This document shows, piece after piece, positions 40,996-50,157 of a stretch of 64,000 nt of DNA (its first letter is position 1; the number at the start of each line of letters is the position of its first letter). The DNA lies in NCBI RefSeq assembly GCF_002214805.1, contig NZ_CP019914.1:744001-808000 (forward strand). Direction: 5' to 3'. A program made the translations under genes and the position numbers. Under the pieces are notes generated by a model that saw nothing but the letters and a program-made list of their open reading frames with translations, did no database searches and was not told the origin of the DNA. Source of the DNA: Brachyspira hampsonii (lineage in GTDB: Bacteria > Spirochaetota > Brachyspiria > Brachyspirales > Brachyspiraceae).

Positions 40996-42303
40996 TTAAT
41001 TATCTGCAATACCTAATGATATGTATTTAATACCTCTTTCCTCCATTCTTTTTTTATCATACTGATTTCTTCCATCAAATATAATAGGTTCTTTTAGAAG
41101 CTCTTTTATTTTGTCAAAATTAGGTCTTCTAAACTCATTCCATTCTGTAACTAAAATCAAAGCATCAGAATCTTTCAAAGCATCATAAGAATTTTCAGCA
41201 TAATATATTTTATCTCCAAATATAGCCTTAGCATTATCAAAAGCTTTAGGATCATAAGCTCTAATACTAGAACCTGCATCTAAAAGCATATTTATTATAG
41301 TAATAGCAGGGGCTTCTCTCATATCATTAGTTCTAGGCTTAAATGCTAATCCCCATAAAGCAAATGTTTTACCTTTAATATTATTATTATAATATTTTAA
41401 AATCTTATTTACAAAAATTTTCCTTTGATTAACATTAACTTGGTATGCTGCTTTAAGTAAATCAGAATCTATACCATAATCAGATGCTGTTTTTATCAAA
41501 GCCTGTACATCTTTTGGAAAACAGCTTCCGCCGTATCCTAAACCATGAAATAAGAATTGATTTCCTATTCTCTTATCACTTGACATACCAATTCTAACTA
41601 AATCAGCATTAGCACCTACTTTTTCACATATATTGGCAATTTCATTAGCAAATGATATTTTAGTAGCCAAAAAAGCATTAGCAGCATATTTAGTCATTTC
41701 AGCAGAACGAACATCCATTATTATTATAGGATTTCCTGTCCTTGTAAAAGGATTATAAATGTCTCTCATTATATCTATAGCTTTTTCAGAATTTGAACCT
41801 ATAACCACCCTGTCAGGTTTTAAAAAGTCATCAACAGCAGCACCTTGCTTTAAAAATTCCGGATTTGAAACAACATCAAACTCTCCGCTGTAATGTTTTT
41901 TTATTTCATCTTCTACTAATTTATGAGTTCCAACAGGCACGGTTGATTTATCTACTATAACTTTATATCCATTCATAGACTTTCCAATCTCATTAGCTAC
42001 AGAAAGTACAAAACTCAAATCACAGCTTCCGTCATCACCCGAAGGAGTTCCAACGGCAATGAAACAAGCTATAGAGTTTTTTACAGCATAATCTAAATCA
42101 TTAGTAAATTCTAATCTTCCTTCAGAGACATTTGCAAGAATAAGTTCTTCCAAACCGGGTTCATATAAAGGAGTAATGCCATTTTTAAGTTTTTTTAATT
42201 TTTCTTCGTCATTATCAACACATATAACATAATTTCCCATCTCAGCTAAACATGCACCTGTAATAAGTCCTACATAACCTGTACCTATTATACATATTTT
42301 CAT
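40996..42303 (-). CDS. ugd: UDP-glucose 6-dehydrogenase
   Basis: 435 residues from the ATG at 42303 (MKICIIGTGYVG), 7 bases after GGAG; upstream in-frame starts at 42309 and 42336 are too close to or before the ribosome-binding site. Oxidises UDP-glucose to UDP-glucuronate with two NAD. Rossmann motif GTGYVGLITGACLAEMG, catalytic loop GLGYGGSCFPKDVQALI (catalytic Cys), Lys in ALWGLAFKPRTNDMREAP. Full length. UDP-glucuronate is a precursor of capsule or lipooligosaccharide sugars. First gene of an operon with the phosphoesterase. Confidence 0.97.
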   Translation of the reverse strand: MKICIIGTGYVGLITGACLAEMGNYVICVDNDEEKLKKLKNGITPLYEPGLEELILANVSEGRLEFTNDLDYAVKNSIACFIAVGTPSGDDGSCDLSFVLSVANEIGKSMNGYKVIVDKSTVPVGTHKLVEDEIKKHYSGEFDVVSNPEFLKQGAAVDDFLKPDRVVIGSNSEKAIDIMRDIYNPFTRTGNPIIIMDVRSAEMTKYAANAFLATKISFANEIANICEKVGANADLVRIGMSSDKRIGNQFLFHGLGYGGSCFPKDVQALIKTASDYGIDSDLLKAAYQVNVNQRKIFVNKILKYYNNNIKGKTFALWGLAFKPRTNDMREAPAITIINMLLDAGSSIRAYDPKAFDNAKAIFGDKIYYAENSYDALKDSDALILVTEWNEFRRPNFDKIKELLKEPIIFDGRNQYDKKRMEERGIKYISLGIADN

Positions 42304-42457
42304 TTTCATACTCCTTAAAATAAAAAATATAGACATTTAATTGTTTTTATCATATAATAAATTATTATATTTTCAAGCAAAATATTATTTACTATAGATA
42401 TTTTTAACTTTTTACGATAATATATAGTAAGATTTTAAATTTTTACGGGGCGTATAA

Positions 42458-44854
42458 ATGGATGATTATATAAAAAGTCTGCTTAAAGATTTCTTTGAAG
42501 AAGCATTCGAAATGCTTGACAGACTGGAACAAAATATTCTTATTTTAGATAATGAAAGAAATAATGTTGATGCCATACAGGAAATATTCAGAGCGGTTCA
42601 TACTTTAAAAGGAAGTGCCGGTGCTGTAGAACTAGTTGAAACTCAAAAATATGCCCACAGATTTGAAGATTTACTAGATTTAATAAGAAATAATAAAATA
42701 GAAGTAGATGATGCCACTATAGATGTACTTTTAAAAGGTATAGATATATTAAAAGACCTTATCAATACTGCAAGCGAAGAAAGTGAGTATTCTGGAGATA
42801 TAGAAGCTGAAATTAAAAAATTAGAAGATTTTAAAAATATGAAATTAGGTGCTGCTCCTTCTGCCTCTGAAAATGATTCGCCTGCTGCATCTTCTGCTAC
42901 TCAGGCAGCATCTCCTGAAGCCGAAAAAAAAGTCAATAAATATGAACTTCTTCCAAATGACGGTGATTTATTAGGTATAATAAGAGATAATGTTGAAGAG
43001 GGTGTAAAAACCAAATTAGTTCATGTAAGTTTTGATCCTGAAAGCCCTATGAGAACTGTAGGAGGGGTTCAGGTATTTGTAGCCTTAAAAGATGTAGGTG
43101 AAATAATGGGAAGTATACCTCCTATCGAATCTTTGGAAGGCGATGAGTTTTATGAACATGTTACATATATACTCGCTACCATTAATGAAGATAAAACTAT
43201 AATAGATGCTATTACATTGCCTGATGCTACTAAAGAAATAACTATTGAAGACATTGTATTAGAAGAGTATGAAAAATTTCTTCAGGAGAAAAAACAAAAA
43301 GAAGCAGCAGAAAAAACTAAAGAATCTGCCGCCGCTGCTTCAAATGCTTCCAAAAAACCTGATGCTGCCAAAGGCGGAAAAGATCATAAGGTTGAAAGAC
43401 AAAGCTCATTCTTAAGGGTAGAAAGCGATAGAATTGATGCTATGATGAATCAGGTTGGGGAGCTTGTAACAAACAAAAGTTCTTATGTACAATATGATGA
43501 TGATCTTACCTCATATCAGAAAATAATAGGTAATGGCATAAATGAAGTAAAAAGATACTATAGAGACAGTATTGTTCAGATACTTAGAAAGTTTGAGGAA
43601 CATTTACAGAAAAAAGAAGCTAAAGAAATTAGAAACACTTACATTGACGGATTCAATAATAGATTAAATGAAATTGTAAAAATGGAAGAAGAGTTTAAAA
43701 ACACTTTAGATAAATTTAGAAACTCTTATCAGCTTCTTACTAGGGTAACAAATGAACTTCAGGAAACTGTAATGAAAATAAGAATGCTTCCTATAGCTCA
43801 AACTTTCAACAGATTCCCTCGTCTTATAAGAGATTTATCAAGAGATTTAGGCAAAGAAGTAAAACTAGAAATGTACGGAGAAGAAACAGAATTAGATAAA
43901 TCTGTTATTGAGGTATTGGTAGATCCATTAGTACACATTATCAGAAATGCAATGGACCATGGTATAGAACATCCGGAAGACAGAGAAAAAGCCGGTAAGC
44001 CTAGAACAGGAACAGTTGTTTTAGGTGCTTCACATGAAGGCAATTTAATAATTATTAAAATATCTGATGATGGTAAAGGAATGATACCGCAGAAAATATT
44101 TGAAAGTGCGGTTAAAAAAGGATTAGTATCTGCTGATGCTAAACTTTCTGAAAAACAAATGCTTGAATATATATTTGCTCCGGGTTTTTCTACCGCTACT
44201 AAAATTACAAATGTATCAGGACGCGGTGTTGGTATGGATGTTGTTAAGAAAAGCCTTGAAAAAATTAACGGTACTGTGGGTATAGAAACAGAATGGGGAA
44301 AAGGCTCTACATTCTTCTTGAGAATTCCTCTTACTGTTGCCATTATTCAGGCTCTTATAGTTGATGCAGAAAAAGAATATTATGCAGTTCCTATTAATAG
44401 TATATTAGAAACTGTTAAAATAGATGTTAAAGATATTCAGGAATTAGAAGGAATAGAAGTTATTAAAGTTAGAGATGATGTTATTAATGTACTAAGCATC
44501 AAAGAATTATTCAGACTTCCTTCAAGATACAGTAATATAAAATCTTACTACGCTGTTATACTTTCTTCTGAAGGTAAAAAAGTGGCATTGCTTGTTAATA
44601 ACCTAATAGGCGAACAGGATATAGTTATAAAAACGCTTAAAGATAATATTACAAAAAGCGAAGGTTTAGCTGGTGCTACTGTTTTGGGTGATGGTACTGT
44701 AAGCTTCATTTTGGACATACAGACAATAGTAAGTCTTGGTACTAAGAGAATCATTGAAAGAGGAAAAGTTAATAATAATCAAGGCAGCAAAAATGATTTA
44801 AGAAGCTTTATTGAAAGATTGAAAAATAATGAAATACCTGAAATACCGCAATAA
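42458..44854 (+). CDS. cheA: Chemotaxis histidine kinase CheA
   Basis: 798 residues. P1 with phospho-accepting His48 in FRAVHTLKGSAG; a linker; a P2-like region at about 170-290; P3 dimerization with SFLRVESDRIDAMMNQVGEL (about 317-336); P4 ATPase with N-box HIIRNAMDHGIEHPEDR, G1 SDDGKGM, G2 VSGRGVGMDVV; P5 CheW-like at about 640-780. The P3 stretch to IRMLPIAQTF is about 60-70 residues longer than usual, all predicted helical. It couples chemoreceptors such as the one at 3209-5161 to CheY. No cheW, cheB or cheR gene is adjacent. GGGG ribosome-binding site. Confidence 0.97.
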   Translation: MDDYIKSLLKDFFEEAFEMLDRLEQNILILDNERNNVDAIQEIFRAVHTLKGSAGAVELVETQKYAHRFEDLLDLIRNNKIEVDDATIDVLLKGIDILKDLINTASEESEYSGDIEAEIKKLEDFKNMKLGAAPSASENDSPAASSATQAASPEAEKKVNKYELLPNDGDLLGIIRDNVEEGVKTKLVHVSFDPESPMRTVGGVQVFVALKDVGEIMGSIPPIESLEGDEFYEHVTYILATINEDKTIIDAITLPDATKEITIEDIVLEEYEKFLQEKKQKEAAEKTKESAAAASNASKKPDAAKGGKDHKVERQSSFLRVESDRIDAMMNQVGELVTNKSSYVQYDDDLTSYQKIIGNGINEVKRYYRDSIVQILRKFEEHLQKKEAKEIRNTYIDGFNNRLNEIVKMEEEFKNTLDKFRNSYQLLTRVTNELQETVMKIRMLPIAQTFNRFPRLIRDLSRDLGKEVKLEMYGEETELDKSVIEVLVDPLVHIIRNAMDHGIEHPEDREKAGKPRTGTVVLGASHEGNLIIIKISDDGKGMIPQKIFESAVKKGLVSADAKLSEKQMLEYIFAPGFSTATKITNVSGRGVGMDVVKKSLEKINGTVGIETEWGKGSTFFLRIPLTVAIIQALIVDAEKEYYAVPINSILETVKIDVKDIQELEGIEVIKVRDDVINVLSIKELFRLPSRYSNIKSYYAVILSSEGKKVALLVNNLIGEQDIVIKTLKDNITKSEGLAGATVLGDGTVSFILDIQTIVSLGTKRIIERGKVNNNQGSKNDLRSFIERLKNNEIPEIPQ

Positions 44855-44943
44855 ATAGCTTAAAATAGATAATAATATTTTTATGATTTCTTCTTAAATA
44901 AAAATTTATTTTATTAAATTTTATGATATAGAATAAATTATTT

Positions 44944-45795
44944 CTATTTTATAATATTATATATATCATCTATTTTTACTATATTTTTTTTATTTTCTAT
45001 TTCATAAGCATCAGTTTGTATTAATAAAGTTTTAAGATAAGGTATTTTTATAATATCGCTGTCTCTATCTCCTATCATAAAAGAATTAAATAAATCTATA
45101 TTATATTTTTTTGAAGCAAGCAAATGCATTCCTGCTTCAGGTTTTCTAAGCATAGAAACTATATTATAAGGTTCTACATGACCTTTAATATGATAAGGGC
45201 AATAATAAAAATCATCTATAACAGCACCGCCTTTTTTGTATTCATCGTATATATATTTATGAACATTATTAACATCTTCATTAGTATAATAATTATATGA
45301 TACTCCTGCCTGATTAGTTGTTACTATTGTTATATAGCCTTTATCCTTTGCGTATTTTACCGCATCAATAAACTCTTTTTTTATTTTTACTCTGTCAGTA
45401 GTTCCTATATAACCAACATCTTCAATCAAAACTCCGTCCCTATCTAAAAATAATGCCTTATTAATTTTTTTAGTATCATCTGCAAAATATGAAGGTATGC
45501 CGTATAATATATTTTTATTGAATGCTTCGTATATCAATTTATTTATATATTCTTTATTATCATAGATTTCAGGTTTATTATATAATTTTTCATTATGAAT
45601 TAATAAATTATTATTGAATGAATATCCTGATATAATATTTGTTATATCATTTTTTATTATTTTATAATTTTTATCTATAGTATATAAGTTTTCTGATAAT
45701 GCATTCTCTGTATTAAAATCTAATGCCATTAATACGGAATCTTTTTCCAACTTTTTATAAAACTCAGAAAAATAATTTTCTATATTATTATACAT
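44944..45795 (-). CDS. HAD-superfamily phosphatase, histidinol/heptose-phosphatase (HAD-IIIA) type
   Basis: 283 residues. An N-terminal region of about 110 residues of unknown type precedes a HAD-IIIA domain: ALFLDRDGVLIEDVGY (nucleophile and acid Asp), TIVTTNQAGVSYNYYT (motif II with the Thr), LRKPEAGMHLLASKK (motif III Lys) and MIGDRDSDI (motif IV). GmhB-like enzymes bind zinc with C-x-H and C-x-C around this place; here YYCPYHIKG keeps Cys and His but the second pair is replaced (VSMLRKP), so the zinc site looks incomplete. Substrate unknown; sugar phosphates are likely. Confidence 0.85.
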   Translation of the reverse strand: MYNNIENYFSEFYKKLEKDSVLMALDFNTENALSENLYTIDKNYKIIKNDITNIISGYSFNNNLLIHNEKLYNKPEIYDNKEYINKLIYEAFNKNILYGIPSYFADDTKKINKALFLDRDGVLIEDVGYIGTTDRVKIKKEFIDAVKYAKDKGYITIVTTNQAGVSYNYYTNEDVNNVHKYIYDEYKKGGAVIDDFYYCPYHIKGHVEPYNIVSMLRKPEAGMHLLASKKYNIDLFNSFMIGDRDSDIIKIPYLKTLLIQTDAYEIENKKNIVKIDDIYNIIK

Positions 45796-45935
45796 AATCC
45801 AAAATCCTATATGATTTATGATTATACAAGTTTAATATAAAAAAACACTTTTTTCAACAAAAAGCATTATATATTTATAATTGATTTTTTTTATTTATGA
45901 TATATATTATTTAAGCAAAATACGGAGATTATGAA

Positions 45936-47123
45936 ATGAATAATAATTTAACTGTTAAAAATAATATAAAAAAATTTAATTATTTAAAAATATTAATACC
46001 AGCAATATCAACTATTCCTATATGTATTTATATACTTACATTAAAAAATATAGACAGAGGCTATATATTTCCAATATTTTTAAATATTCATTTTTTTATT
46101 AGTCTTTATTTATTTTGTTTTACTGTAATTTTTCATATAAATAATTTAAATAAAAAACTTATTTTCATTACATTTTTATCATTTTTATTTATATCTTTAA
46201 TTGCAATTTTCTCTAATATATCTTTTAATTATGTTTATATGCCTCCTGCAAATACTCCAGACTTTCAAATATTAATAAATAGACTCATATTTTTTAATAT
46301 AATATTCTTTGTAATAATGATGCTTTCATACAATTCATTTAATGTAACAAATACTGATTCCATATCTGACTTTTTTACTTTATTTGCAGATACTTTTATA
46401 TGGTTCTTAATAATTAATACAGGAAGCAGCACCATTTTAAGTATATTATTTTCTCTTCTTTTTATAGTTGGATTTTCTATAATGGAATTATTTTCAGCAT
46501 CAACAGGAATCGGATTTACAATAGCAAAACTTGTTATATGTTCTATAATATTTTTATACGGATTCATACCATTTATATCATATTATATATATAATAATAC
46601 CAAATCTGTAATATCAATTTATCTTTCAAGGTTCTTTTTAGTAATAAACCTATTTTCTATATTTATAATGATGTTTTTTATGCTGCCTTATGAAGCAAGA
46701 CCATATAATAATAGATTTGTATATGTATTATATAATATAATTTTATCATTAACTATAATTAATTTGATGTTTGCAAGAATGGATAAAAAATCAAATATAT
46801 TCATAAAAGCAATGTATCTTATAGTGCCAATATTTGCATTACTCTTTGATATATTAACCATAACCGCAACTATATACAGAATAGTAAATTACGGACTTAC
46901 TCCCAATAAATTAACATTGCTCATTTTAAATATACTATTTCTAATACATTTAATATTAATTTCTTTAAATACTATAAAATCTTTTATAAACTCATTTCAA
47001 AACAGAGAGTATAATAATACATTAAATATAATCATAGATAATAAGCATTTAATGTTTATATATGTATATTTGGTATTTTCTGTATTTGTATGTTTTGTAA
47101 TGCCGATAATGTATATAAATTAA
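45936..47123 (+). CDS. Polytopic membrane protein of unknown function
   Basis: 395 residues with about 10 hydrophobic segments evenly spread over the length and short loops. Lys/Asn-rich N-terminus. It has MELFSASTGIGFTIAKL in the middle and no nucleotide, lipid or catalytic motif that I recognise. GGAG lies 7 bases before the ATG. Its stop codon overlaps by 4 bases with the stop of the convergent gene at 47120, so no terminator lies between them. Confidence 0.72.
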   Translation: MNNNLTVKNNIKKFNYLKILIPAISTIPICIYILTLKNIDRGYIFPIFLNIHFFISLYLFCFTVIFHINNLNKKLIFITFLSFLFISLIAIFSNISFNYVYMPPANTPDFQILINRLIFFNIIFFVIMMLSYNSFNVTNTDSISDFFTLFADTFIWFLIINTGSSTILSILFSLLFIVGFSIMELFSASTGIGFTIAKLVICSIIFLYGFIPFISYYIYNNTKSVISIYLSRFFLVINLFSIFIMMFFMLPYEARPYNNRFVYVLYNIILSLTIINLMFARMDKKSNIFIKAMYLIVPIFALLFDILTITATIYRIVNYGLTPNKLTLLILNILFLIHLILISLNTIKSFINSFQNREYNNTLNIIIDNKHLMFIYVYLVFSVFVCFVMPIMYIN

Positions 47124-47923
47124 ATTGATAAATAATTACCAAATATATTTTTAGCATTAATTTTATTATAGGAGTCTCCTCCCCTCCAATTCATTAGCTT
47201 TTCTGATAATTCTGTATCCCTGTACTCTCTTTTTTCTTTGGCTTCTAAAATATCCAAATATGCAAGTATTTCCAAAAGAATAATTCTTTCATATTTTGAT
47301 GATTTAAATATATCTTTTAATACTTTCTGCATTTTATTTGCAGAATCATTTTTCATATTATAAGAATCTATCTTTTCTAATATGGCATTAAAAATATTTA
47401 TGTCTTCTTTTGTAGGATTAAACTCAAAATCAATTTTACTGAACTCTCTTAAATCAAAATAAATATATGATAAATGTTCAAGTCTTACTCCGCCCCATTT
47501 ATACTTCTCAAAATTATAAACATTCTGATATTCTAAATTAAAGTTATCTGCAATGATATTATATTTTTTATAAAACTCATTTTCTATATTTTCATTGTTT
47601 GAAAAATCATAAGACATCATTTTATTAGCTAAATAATAACTAGATACAAAACTTCTTAAATGAATAGCCCTATACGATAAACTGCATAAAAATGCTTTTA
47701 CTGTATTATTAAAATCTATTTCTTTTATTATACTAGATATATTTTTTATAAGCTCATCATATTTAATAATTTCATTTGAAAAATCAAACATCAATCCTTT
47801 TTCTTTTGCATATAAAAAATCTTTCTCATTTATATGCATTTTATAATCATCTATCCAACCATTTTTCCAGAAATAATTAAATAATATTTTTTTTGCTTTT
47901 TTATCAGCTTCTATTGAATACAT
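47120..47923 (-). CDS. Soluble protein of unknown function
   Basis: 267 residues, no signal peptide or membrane segment, mainly helical, rich in Lys, Glu, Asn and Tyr. Visible segments: DKKAKKILFNYFWKNGWID near the start, YRAIHLRSFVSSYYLANKMM, GGVRLEHLSYIYFDLREF and LMNWRGGDSYNKINAKNIFG near the end. No family recognised. It lies 23 bases downstream of the MarR regulator gene on the same strand, so it may be part of the oppA-marR transcript. Confidence 0.7.
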   Translation of the reverse strand: MYSIEADKKAKKILFNYFWKNGWIDDYKMHINEKDFLYAKEKGLMFDFSNEIIKYDELIKNISSIIKEIDFNNTVKAFLCSLSYRAIHLRSFVSSYYLANKMMSYDFSNNENIENEFYKKYNIIADNFNLEYQNVYNFEKYKWGGVRLEHLSYIYFDLREFSKIDFEFNPTKEDINIFNAILEKIDSYNMKNDSANKMQKVLKDIFKSSKYERIILLEILAYLDILEAKEKREYRDTELSEKLMNWRGGDSYNKINAKNIFGNYLSI

Positions 47924-47946
47924 AATCTATATTTAATTTTTTATAT

Positions 47947-48390
47947 CTAATTAAAAGGATTATCTTTATACTGTATATTGCTAAGCAGTTTTTTTATTAT
48001 AAATACTAAAGTTTCTTTTTCCTCATCAGTCATATTAGAAAACATAACTTCATTATTTTTTCTAATGTCTTCAAATACAATTTCTTTCAATTTTTTACTT
48101 TTTTGGGTAAGATATATTTCTTTATACCTCTTATCTTCTAAGCTTACTTTTCTTTTTATAAAACCCTTTTTTTCAAGACGATATAAAGTACCTGCTATTG
48201 TAGGATTACTTAAACCTAAAAAATTTTCTATATCCCTCTGATTTATAACTTTTTCTTCATTATGGTAAAGAAACATCAATATATCCATTTGGGAAGAAGT
48301 AAGTTTATGTTTGTCTAAAAATCTATTAAACCTATTATCTAAAGCAGTATGCAGTTCTTTAATCAATTTCCCTATAAAAATGTCTTCCAT
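47947..48390 (-). CDS. MarR-family transcriptional regulator
   Basis: 147 residues from the ATG at 48390, preceded by TGAGGAAA; the in-frame TTG at 48408 lies within or before the ribosome-binding site. Winged helix-turn-helix: LTSSQMDILMFLYHNEE, INQRDIENFLGLSNPTIAGTL (recognition helix), YRLEKKGFIKRKVSLEDKRY (wing), flanked by the N- and C-terminal dimerization helices. Represses or activates genes in response to small molecules. It lies 52 bases after oppA and may regulate that locus. Confidence 0.92.
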   Translation of the reverse strand: MEDIFIGKLIKELHTALDNRFNRFLDKHKLTSSQMDILMFLYHNEEKVINQRDIENFLGLSNPTIAGTLYRLEKKGFIKRKVSLEDKRYKEIYLTQKSKKLKEIVFEDIRKNNEVMFSNMTDEEKETLVFIIKKLLSNIQYKDNPFN

Positions 48391-48460
48391 AATAATTTTC
48401 CTCAGCAATCAAATTTACGCATATACTACATGATATACATTTTTTCACATAAATCAATAT

Positions 48461-50062
48461 TTATTTTTCTAAATAAGAATATGAAAATTTATATTGAGCA
48501 AAAGGTATATAAAATACATCTTTTAAATTCGGACTTTTTAATACAGCTGGTTCAAAATATGCTATAGGTATTATAACAGCTTCATCTTCTATAAGTATTT
48601 TTTCAGCTTTATGAAGTTCACGCATTCTAATATTCTGATCTATAGTTCTTGAAGCCGTGATTATGGCATCATCAAAAGCCTTATTTGTAAATAGAGAATG
48701 GTTTTTATATGAATAGCTCACAAACATACTTAAAAAAGTAGTAGGATCATTATAACTTCCGGTCCAACTTGATGAAGCCATAGTATAATTTCTTTCTGTT
48801 CTAACTGCATGTACAAACGGTGCAAATTCCATTTGGGTAAGTTTAACATCTATTCCAAGATTAACTTTCCACATATTCTGAACTGCTTCAAACATAGGTA
48901 TATCATTACTAAAAGTAACAAAAAACTCTAATACAGGAAATCCTTCTCCATTAGGATAGCCTGCTTCAGCCATTAATCTCTGAGCTTCTTCTACATTCTT
49001 TTTATAATCTTCTTTATTAGTGCTTATATATTCACCGGCATTATCTCTGAAATATCCTTCAACATCTGTAACTCCCCAAGGCACTAATGCTCCCGCAGGT
49101 CTGCCTGATTTTAATACATTATCTACTATATAGTTTCTGTCTATTGCAAGAGATAAAGCCTTTCTTACTCTCTTGTCTTTTAAAGTTTCATTAGTTGTAT
49201 TCAAAGCATAATACTGAGTACCTATTCTTGTTGCAGTATCAATATAGCCTTCTTCTCTCAAAGTATCTATATCCTGATAAGGAAATTGATCTGAAAAATG
49301 TAAAGAACCTTCTTTTACTCCGGCAACTGCGGAATTAGGATTATCCATAAGAACAAATTTAATTTTTTCAGCAACTATTGTATCGGCTGCCCAATAATTA
49401 GTATTCTTTACAACTGTGATGCTTTCATCCGGTTTTCTTTCATATAAAGTAAAAGCTCCGTTTCCTATACAAGTTTTAGGGTCTCTAGTCCAATTATCAG
49501 GATCTTTTTCCACCATATCCTTTCTTACCGGTGAAAATACAGGTAAATTTACAAGCTCTAAAAAATAAGCTGTAGGATACTCTAATTTCACCTCTAAAGT
49601 ATAATCATCTATAGCCTTTATTCCAAATTCATCAACCGGCATATATCCGCCATTAACATTAGAAAAGTTAAGTATAGGCTCAAACAAATAACTAGGTTCG
49701 CTTGCAGTATCAGGATCAACTACCCTTTTCCATGAATATTCAAAATCATGAGCAGTTAAAGGTTTTCCGTCAGACCATTTTCCGTTAGTTCTTAAATGAA
49801 ATATATATGTAAGTCCGTCTTCGGATATTTCCCAACTTTCCGCAGCTCCGGGCTGAATAGCAATATCTTTATATTTTGTAGTTAAACATTCAAATAAATG
49901 AGTTACATAGGTAGAGCCTTGCAATGTTATATTCAAAGCAGGGTCTATGGTTTTTGGTTCTGAACCCAAATTCACATGTACAGTATTATCATCATTAGCT
50001 TTTTTACTTGAACAGGAAGTAAAAACTATTAAAGAAATTAAAATTAAATAAATTTTTTTCAT
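48461..50062 (-). CDS. oppA: Oligopeptide-binding lipoprotein OppA
   Basis: 533 residues, full length. Lipobox VFTSCSS (Cys at about 17). Family 5 binding protein: GSEPKTIDPALN, HLFECLTTKYKD, GAAESWEISEDGLTYIFHLR, WSDGKPLTAHDFEYSWKRV (the signature region) and LSLAIDRNYIVDNVL-type segment. It captures peptides for OppBCDF. It is located after the three glycosyltransferase genes, separated from oppF by over 4.8 kb, and may have its own promoter in the 95-base gap before 50158. It matches the partial protein at 1-353. Confidence 0.96.
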   Translation of the reverse strand: MKKIYLILISLIVFTSCSSKKANDDNTVHVNLGSEPKTIDPALNITLQGSTYVTHLFECLTTKYKDIAIQPGAAESWEISEDGLTYIFHLRTNGKWSDGKPLTAHDFEYSWKRVVDPDTASEPSYLFEPILNFSNVNGGYMPVDEFGIKAIDDYTLEVKLEYPTAYFLELVNLPVFSPVRKDMVEKDPDNWTRDPKTCIGNGAFTLYERKPDESITVVKNTNYWAADTIVAEKIKFVLMDNPNSAVAGVKEGSLHFSDQFPYQDIDTLREEGYIDTATRIGTQYYALNTTNETLKDKRVRKALSLAIDRNYIVDNVLKSGRPAGALVPWGVTDVEGYFRDNAGEYISTNKEDYKKNVEEAQRLMAEAGYPNGEGFPVLEFFVTFSNDIPMFEAVQNMWKVNLGIDVKLTQMEFAPFVHAVRTERNYTMASSSWTGSYNDPTTFLSMFVSYSYKNHSLFTNKAFDDAIITASRTIDQNIRMRELHKAEKILIEDEAVIIPIAYFEPAVLKSPNLKDVFYIPFAQYKFSYSYLEK

Positions 50063-50157
50063 CGTACCTACCCTTAGTATGGTTTTTATTTATGAAATTA
50101 TATTTTATTATTAAGTATTGTCAATAATTTTTTCTATGCAAAGTTAAAATATTATAA

